DNA of 64,000 nt from UBA285 sp049970695. Its GTDB lineage: Archaea > Thermoproteota > Thermoprotei_A > Sulfolobales > Desulfurococcaceae. The stretch is taken from contig JBMFML010000005.1 of the NCBI GenBank assembly GCA_049970695.1, forward strand, positions 17,062-81,061. Reading direction: 5' to 3'. Both the position numbers and the translations under genes were made by a program. This document shows, in pieces, positions 59,647 to 64,000 of this stretch. The notes beneath the pieces are model-generated. The model was not told where the DNA came from. It saw nothing but the letters and a program-made list of their open reading frames with translations, and searched no databases. Numbering within the stretch: the stretch's first letter is position 1; each line of letters starts with the position of its first letter.

Positions 59647-60540
59647 TTGCCCACTATTAGGGTTTTCGTCCCACTGCACGTCTCGGGCATATGGGTGGCT
59701 CACTACTCCAGCGACCCCCTGAGGACTGGGAGTACAGGTGCAGGGCTCAACATATCCTCTTACCTCGTCTCCGAGGTGAGGCCAGGCCCCTGCAGAGTGG
59801 TCCTGAACGAGAGAGAGGTGCTCAGAGAGCCCTCTCTAAGAGCCTGCAGAGAAGCCGGGGTGAGCGTTGAGACCAGGGCTGCGAGCCCCGTGGAGCTCGG
59901 CAAGGGCTTTGGGCTCTCCGCGGCGCTGCTGATGTCCCACTGCATTGGCCTCTACGTGCTGGCGGAGAAGCCCCTTACTAAGGCCCTTCAGCTGGCACAC
60001 GTCCTCGAGGTCGAGCACGGAACGGGGCTCGGCGACGTGGTAGCCGAGTGGATTGGCGGCTTTGAAGTCAGAGTTGAGCCGGGAGCCCCCGGCGTGGGCC
60101 GGGCCTACAGGATAATTCCGAGGACGCGGGTAGACCTGGTCGTTGCCGAGCTCAGGGGGTTTGAGAGCACGGCATCAATGCTCTCGAGGATACCGCCAGA
60201 GGTGTACAGGCTCGGCAGCGAGCTCTTGGAGAGAGTTGTTGAAACCGAGGACCTGCAAGTGTTCTTCGAGAGCGCGAGGAGGTTTACAAGCATGGTTTTC
60301 GACTACGCCGAGGCCAGGAGGGCCCTCGAGGGCGCGAAGGGCGTGGTAGGCTACTACTTGAAGAAGTCCGCACTGGTAGTGTGGGCTGAGAGAGACAGGG
60401 TGCTCGACGTCTTGGAGGCGCTCTGGAAGGCAGGCATTAAAGCCAAGTGGGCCACTATATCGCCTATGGGTGTGAGCGTTGTTTATCCCGCCCAGCCACC
60501 CCAGAAGGGAGAGCCTGCTGATAAGGGAAAGGCTAGTTGA
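59647..60540 (+). CDS. Pantoate kinase (GHMP family)
   Basis: This is the archaeal pantoate kinase (PoK) that phosphorylates pantoate before beta-alanine is added. The opening RVFVPLHVSGIW and the phosphate loop VELGKGFGLSAALLMSH are characteristic, as is VEHGTGLGDVVAEW. Length is 297 residues. TTG 59647 is the start. Its last 62 nt overlap the start of the next pathway gene, and the Pro/Gln/Lys-rich tail encoded there looks like an extension beyond the conserved domain. Confidence 0.92.
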   Translation: MPTIRVFVPLHVSGIWVAHYSSDPLRTGSTGAGLNISSYLVSEVRPGPCRVVLNEREVLREPSLRACREAGVSVETRAASPVELGKGFGLSAALLMSHCIGLYVLAEKPLTKALQLAHVLEVEHGTGLGDVVAEWIGGFEVRVEPGAPGVGRAYRIIPRTRVDLVVAELRGFESTASMLSRIPPEVYRLGSELLERVVETEDLQVFFESARRFTSMVFDYAEARRALEGAKGVVGYYLKKSALVVWAERDRVLDVLEALWKAGIKAKWATISPMGVSVVYPAQPPQKGEPADKGKAS

Positions 60541-61261
60541 GGGCTTTCGCAGAGGCCTAGTAGTCGAGGAGGGCTTGATAGCCCACGGGCGGGGGGAGTG
60601 CTTCGACTACTTAATTGGCGAGAAGACGCAGCCGTTTGCGCTGAAGGCCATTGAGGCAGCGGCAGCACACCTCCTCCTCGCAAAGCACCCAGTGATCTCG
60701 GTCAACGGCAACACAGCCGCGCTGGTGCCGAGGGAAGTCGTCGAGCTCTCCAGAGTTGTTGGTGCTAAAATAGAAGTAAACCTGTTCTACAGGACGAGGG
60801 AGAGGGAAGAAGCCATAGCGAAGTGGCTGAGAGAGCACGGAGCCGAAGAAGTGCTCGGCGTTGGCGAAGACGCTTCGGCGACGATACCAGAGCTCTTCAG
60901 CGAGAGGAGGCGCGTGAGCCCCCGTGGAATACTAGTAGCAGACGTGGTGCTAGTGCCTCTGGAAGACGGCGACAGGACGGAGGCTTTGAGGAAGATGGGC
61001 AAGACGGTGATAGCAATAGACCTCAACCCGCTCTCGAGGACTTCTAGGGCAGCAACAGTGACTATCGTAGACAACGTCGTGAGGGCCATGCCGCTTCTCG
61101 TGGAGAAGGCAAGAGAGCTCAAGTCGAGGAGCCGTGGAGAGCTCCAGCAACTCGTGGCGGGCTACGACAACAACCAAGTGCTTCAAGAAGCCATTAGGCA
61201 CATACTGGGCAGGCTCAAGGAGCTATCGGAGTCGAAGCTCGCCGTGGATTTCTGCGCGTAG
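60479..61261 (+). CDS. 4-phosphopantoate--beta-alanine ligase (phosphopantothenate synthetase)
   Basis: This 260-residue archaeal enzyme (COG1701) makes 4'-phosphopantothenate with ATP. The family N-terminus IPPSHPRRESLLIRERLVEG is complete, followed by LVVEEGLIAHGRGECFDYLI, HPVISVNGNTAALVP, EVNLFYRTRERE, ADVVLVPLEDGDRTEAL and IDLNPLSRTSR. TTG 60479 has GGTG 6 nt upstream, so the 62-nt overlap with pantoate kinase is real. With panB, panE and pantoate kinase, it completes the route from ketoisovalerate to phosphopantothenate. Confidence 0.95.
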   Translation: MFIPPSHPRRESLLIRERLVEGFRRGLVVEEGLIAHGRGECFDYLIGEKTQPFALKAIEAAAAHLLLAKHPVISVNGNTAALVPREVVELSRVVGAKIEVNLFYRTREREEAIAKWLREHGAEEVLGVGEDASATIPELFSERRRVSPRGILVADVVLVPLEDGDRTEALRKMGKTVIAIDLNPLSRTSRAATVTIVDNVVRAMPLLVEKARELKSRSRGELQQLVAGYDNNQVLQEAIRHILGRLKELSESKLAVDFCA

Positions 61262-61277
61262 GCCCCCAGCCGGCTTT

Positions 61278-61859
61278 TTACACGACCTTGTAGACCTCGC
61301 TTAGGGGCTTTCTCTTCCTCGGCCTGGGCTCCTCAGCGGGGTAGCCCAGTGCAAGCACGGCCTGCAGCTCGCAGCCAGGCGGGGGCTCTAGTAGCTTGTC
61401 GAACTCGTCTCTGAGGAGTAGGGGGACTCCAAGCCACACAGAGCCGAGCCCCATAGACCACGCGGCGAGCACCATGTTTTCTAAGGCAGCTGAAAGCGAC
61501 TGAATAGCCATGAGCTTCTCGTACTCGCGGTACTCCTCGCCGTACATCCTCTTTCTGAGGTCTAAGTAGGCCGCTACGTAGACCGGGGCGTAGTACATTC
61601 CCTGCTCTATTCTGCTCACCCACTTTAACACGACGTGCTCTGGTAGCGGCGGGCTAACTACGTGCCTAGCGTAGAGCTCGTGGGCCTTCTTCAAGAGCCT
61701 GTGAACTTCCCTCCTCTTTTCCTCGCTCTCGACAACTACAAAAAACCACTGCTCACCGCCACCAGCTGTAGGAGCCCTAATACCAGCTTCAAGCACTCTC
61801 AAGAGGACTTCGCGCGGAACCGGGTCTTGCTTAAACCAGCGAACACTGCACCGAGACAT
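61278..61859 (-). CDS. Nitroreductase family protein
   Basis: This 193-residue FMN-dependent nitroreductase-fold protein opens with SRCSVRWFKQDPVPREVL and AGIRAPTAGGGEQWFFVVV, the FMN-binding start, and has MVLAAWSMGLGSVWLGVP and ALGYPAEEPRPRKRKPL near the end. The substrate is unknown; members act on quinones, nitro compounds or flavins. ATG 61859 is the start; the longer frame is promoter. TTTAAA at about 61929-61934 is the TATA box. Confidence 0.9.
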   Translation of the reverse strand: MSRCSVRWFKQDPVPREVLLRVLEAGIRAPTAGGGEQWFFVVVESEEKRREVHRLLKKAHELYARHVVSPPLPEHVVLKWVSRIEQGMYYAPVYVAAYLDLRKRMYGEEYREYEKLMAIQSLSAALENMVLAAWSMGLGSVWLGVPLLLRDEFDKLLEPPPGCELQAVLALGYPAEEPRPRKRKPLSEVYKVV

Positions 61860-61984
61860 GGCAACCTCTAAGAAGCAGCCACACGTAGGCGCCAAGAAAC
61901 CCCCTAGTGGCAGTAAGAGGGGTAAGCATTTAAAGAGGGGTAGAATTGGGAGTTGCAAAGAAAGGAGAGGGCCTGCTTACCCCC

Positions 61985-62186
61985 GCTCGAATACGCGTAG
62001 TACATACATGTAGTACACGTCTACACGTCACACATACACTCGTAACACGCAGAGGCTGGTGCTCGGAGTTGATGCCCACCCGGTTTCCCGGGTGGACACC
62101 AACCCCGGGCGCCAACCCCTGCGTGCCACGGGTGTATGCGTGGCGCGTAGACGCATACTACATGTATGTACTACGCGCACTCGAGC
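61985..62186. repeat. 202-bp ungapped inverted repeat (hairpin-forming)
   Basis: The two arms pair base for base without gaps about an axis at 62085.5. By eye there are 17 arm mismatches in 99 positions, all transitions, plus a TTTC loop. The outer part around 61994-62015 pairs perfectly with 62156-62177. The arms begin GCTCGA and end TCGAGC. A TATA-like TATATTATT (minus strand, about 62224-62233) would start a leftward transcript some 15 nt before the repeat; on the plus strand a TTTTT tract follows at about 62202. No open frame of note lies inside. The remainder of 61860-62399 is described separately. Confidence 0.85.
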
Positions 62187-62302
62187 CGGGCTGGGCCAGA
62201 CCCTTTTTCTACTACTGCCTCAATAATATATAAGTGCTTTGCTTTGCCTACGGGCGCTCCCCGGCGCTTTTTCGAGAACTTGGTTTGTATAACGCTGTTC
62301 GA

Positions 62303-62336
62303 GTAATACGTTCTCCATTACGTGGGGGCGTATTAC
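62303..62336. repeat. Short inverted repeat with ATTACG iterations
   Basis: GTAATACG (62303-62310) and CGTATTAC (62329-62336) pair across an 18-nt spacer that contains another ATTACG. It could be an operator or hairpin. It lies downstream of the minus-strand gene ending at 62400 and upstream of nothing obvious on the plus strand. A TATATAAG on the minus strand near 62384-62391 is close to that gene's end and may drive a leftward RNA. Confidence 0.45.
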
Positions 62337-62399
62337 GTTTGCACCAGGTCTCTCGGCTTCGGCCTCCACTAGAGTGCAAGGGGCTTATATAGCCTTAGC

Positions 62400-62990
62400 C
62401 TAGCTCTTGGCTAGCTCTACTCTCGTGCTATGCATTAGCGTAGCGTAGGGCGATACTAGCAGTACTCCGCGGTGGGCTGCTTCTTGTACTGCAGTTGGGT
62501 GCACGTGGAGGCCGTACATAACCAGCAGGCACCGGCTGTTGCCTCCGAGTATTAGTTGCGCTTTTTCGTGAAAGGCCCTGACGTCGTCTCTGTGTATCTT
62601 GGCCTTGACCTCGCCCAATACCACTACGTGCTCGCCACGCTGGTCTACGCCCTCGCCGTAGAGGTCTACCTCTACTAGCTTGTCTCCTAGCTCGAAGTAG
62701 GCTCTATTAAGCTCCTTCACGGAAATTCCGAAGTTTGCGCTGAGCCACGAGGGCAGCAGGCTCCTCGCAACGTCTTCAACTATGTGGCCCAGCGAGTTGC
62801 CGAGCTTGCCGACTTCCTTGGATAGCTCGGCCACGAGCTTGCTCACTTCATCGACTTTACCTGCAAGAGCGTCCGTGGCCTTCTTCACTTCATCTAGCCT
62901 GCTGCTTAGCTCTTCAATGCTCTTTCTAAGCTCGTCTTCGCTGCTAGGGCCCTTCTTCAGCAAGCCCCGGAATAGCGTGAGCAAGCCCAA
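62400..62990 (-). CDS. Coiled-coil protein with PD-(D/E)XK nuclease-like domain
   Basis: This roughly 196-residue protein starts with a hydrophobic segment (LLTLFRGLL), then a coiled coil of about 55 residues (RKSIEELSSRLDEVKKATDAL), then a nuclease-like core with KLVEVDLYGEGVDQ and VVLGEVKAKIHRDDVRAF (D...ExK). Similar archaeal proteins are annotated DUF3782 or as PD-(D/E)XK superfamily; role unknown. I start at TTG 62990; the longer frame to 63143 is antisense to the next gene's start. A CTTTATTAG TATA element lies near 63025. Confidence 0.75.
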   Translation of the reverse strand: MGLLTLFRGLLKKGPSSEDELRKSIEELSSRLDEVKKATDALAGKVDEVSKLVAELSKEVGKLGNSLGHIVEDVARSLLPSWLSANFGISVKELNRAYFELGDKLVEVDLYGEGVDQRGEHVVVLGEVKAKIHRDDVRAFHEKAQLILGGNSRCLLVMYGLHVHPTAVQEAAHRGVLLVSPYATLMHSTRVELAKS

Positions 62991-63102
62991 GAAGGCCCCA
63001 GCAACTCCTGCTCGCCGGGCTACTAATAAAGCAGGAGCCCCAGTAATACTGCACGCGCTGCTTTTAGCCCCGCGCCAGGCATTACTCTGCGGGGAGGGCT
63101 CG

Positions 63103-63732
63103 TTGAGCAGTGACGTGGAGAAGAAGCTCAAGGCGCTGGGCATTGGGAGGTTTCAAGTAATGGCACTCCTGCAGGCAGCCAGGTACTACAGGCTCCTCGG
63201 AGACTCCGAGAAGGCAAAGAGCTTTGGATTAAACCGCGCAGTCTTCTACGCGTGGGCAAAGCACTACGGCCCTAGGAGGCCCCCTCACATCTCCGAGCAG
63301 GAGCTCGAGAGGATTAGTTCAGGCCAGGCCAAGACCAAGTGCCCCGAGGGCTTTGCCGAAGTGCTCGGAGAGTGCGTGGGCGTGTCTCCACGGGGCTACT
63401 TCGAGATAGGTGGAGCTGAGCAGCTCCCGAGGGACTTCGACCAGCAGGTCCTGCACAGAATTAGGCTGCTAGTAGACCCCGAAAAGGCGTGGCAGGCAGC
63501 ACTCGACTACGTCTCGAAGTTCCCCAGCTGGGTTCTCAGAGACCCCGCCAAGTTCTACAAGTACGTCTACGAGCCCGTGAGAGACAGGTTCTTCCTGGAC
63601 CTAGTCAGCAAGGGGCTTGTCGAGCCCCCCAAGGACGTCATCGAGAGGCTAGAGTCGCTAGACAAAATGCTTGAAAAAGCCAAGAAGGCTCAGAAGAGCC
63701 TGCTAGACTACGCCACTAGCGAGCAGGGTTAG
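63103..63732 (+). CDS. Hypothetical crenarchaeal protein
   Basis: This 209-residue helical protein has a conserved-looking N-terminal part (IGRFQVMALLQAARYYRLLG...GLNRAVFYAWAKHYG) and a C-terminal helix pair. C-x8-C (CPEGFAEVLGEC) is notable. I believe relatives occur in hyperthermophilic crenarchaea but know no function. TTG 63103 follows GGGGAGGG by 4 nt. The long open frame upstream (to 62782) is antisense to the nuclease-like gene. Confidence 0.75.
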   Translation: MSSDVEKKLKALGIGRFQVMALLQAARYYRLLGDSEKAKSFGLNRAVFYAWAKHYGPRRPPHISEQELERISSGQAKTKCPEGFAEVLGECVGVSPRGYFEIGGAEQLPRDFDQQVLHRIRLLVDPEKAWQAALDYVSKFPSWVLRDPAKFYKYVYEPVRDRFFLDLVSKGLVEPPKDVIERLESLDKMLEKAKKAQKSLLDYATSEQG

Positions 63733-63881
63733 CACAGTACCAGGCACAGAGATTAGTTGACTTAGTACTTTGAGCTGATGTGGCAGGAATCCTCCAACAG
63801 CCCTTCAACGGCCTCCTCTACGTTGCTCACCAACAAAGGCCTTTTAAGCCGAGAGTACAAAGCCACACTGTGGTGTGCTTT

Positions 63882-64000
63882 TTGAGGGAAGGCGTTGCCA
63901 TCGTCTTAGTCCTCGTCTTGTTGCTTGTAATTTGTACTGCGTTCGCGTTCATACACTGGCCTCCAGCTCTAGAAAGAGCCGAGAGCTCGAAGAAGGGCCG
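63882..64000 (+). CDS. Start of a membrane or secreted protein, cut by window edge
   Basis: TTG 63882 has GGTG 6 nt upstream and a CCTTTTAAG TATA box at about 63839-63847. The 39 visible codons encode one hydrophobic helix (VAIVLVLVLLLVICTAFAF) followed by a polar segment with ERAESSKK, so it is a signal anchor or signal peptide. The rest lies outside the window. The 63733-63838 stretch before it shows nothing else. Confidence 0.65.
   Translation, partial: MREGVAIVLVLVLLLVICTAFAFIHWPPALERAESSKKG

Noticed and set aside
62782..63102. Plus-strand extension of the gene at 63103
   Set aside because: It is antisense to the coiled-coil nuclease-like gene and has the Ser/Leu-rich look of a shadow frame.

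Overview
The window is hyperthermophilic archaeal DNA, almost certainly Thermoproteota (crenarchaeal grade). Evidence: a DRG-type GTPase, a ThiN-domain regulator, a split glycine decarboxylase, the archaeal CoA route (pantoate kinase plus phosphopantothenate synthetase), archaeal phosphoglycerate mutase, TrpB2, an aldehyde:ferredoxin oxidoreductase, TATA boxes (TTTAAA or TTATA types) and C/D-box guide RNAs. Coding DNA is GC-rich. Most genes start at GTG or TTG with a GGTG-type Shine-Dalgarno motif about 6 nt upstream, and I used this to move many starts inside longer open frames. I cannot name the genus.

Layout. 1-10 kb: rnhB-drg, phosphosugar mutase and Trm112-like protein, an operon of a helix-hairpin-helix DNA glycosylase with a radical SAM protein, small proteins, M42 aminopeptidase. 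10-24 kb: AEC transporter, HtrA protease, then the whole glycine cleavage and one-carbon set (lpdA, gcvPB, gcvPA read leftward; gcvT, glyA, gcvH, deoC, speE read rightward), then a NfeD protease with its SPFH partner. 24-26 kb: a decayed MNT/HEPN pair facing a single-chain HEPN-MNT fusion. 26-38 kb: radical SAM protein, ferredoxin-AOR-MoaD operon, Ca2+-type P-ATPase sharing one TATA box with that operon, SerK/ParB-like protein, formamidase, nuclease, CstA transporter. 38-45 kb: Get3/ArsA-like ATPase with a small helical partner, RecA/KaiC-like ATPase, AlkA-like glycosylase, a damaged MNT gene, a RecB-like nuclease, an MBL hydrolase, an MNT gene followed by a 21-codon HEPN stub. 45.7-48.7 kb: a visibly AT-richer cassette with a damaged beta-rich protein gene, an anchored ectodomain protein, an ABC ATPase and a permease. 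48.8-52.3 kb: two C/D sRNA candidates, trpB2, maltokinase-like protein. 52.3-61.3 kb: the CoA pathway (panE, panB, pantoate kinase, phosphopantothenate synthetase) headed by a ThiN-type regulator and interrupted by a broken guaA-type amidotransferase, an ABC exporter and apgM. 61.3-64 kb: nitroreductase, a 202-bp ungapped inverted repeat, nuclease-like and unknown proteins.

The physiology fits a peptide or amino-acid fermenting anaerobe: M42 peptidase, CstA, glycine cleavage, formamidase and AOR. The most unusual items are the four HEPN/MNT loci in different stages of fusion and decay, the long inverted repeat at 61985-62186 whose arm differences are all transitions, the ABC cassette with a damaged beta-rich protein gene, the AOR with Asp at a cluster-ligand position, two genes that appear to start at CTG, and paired palindromes bracketing a TATA box at 7.4 kb.
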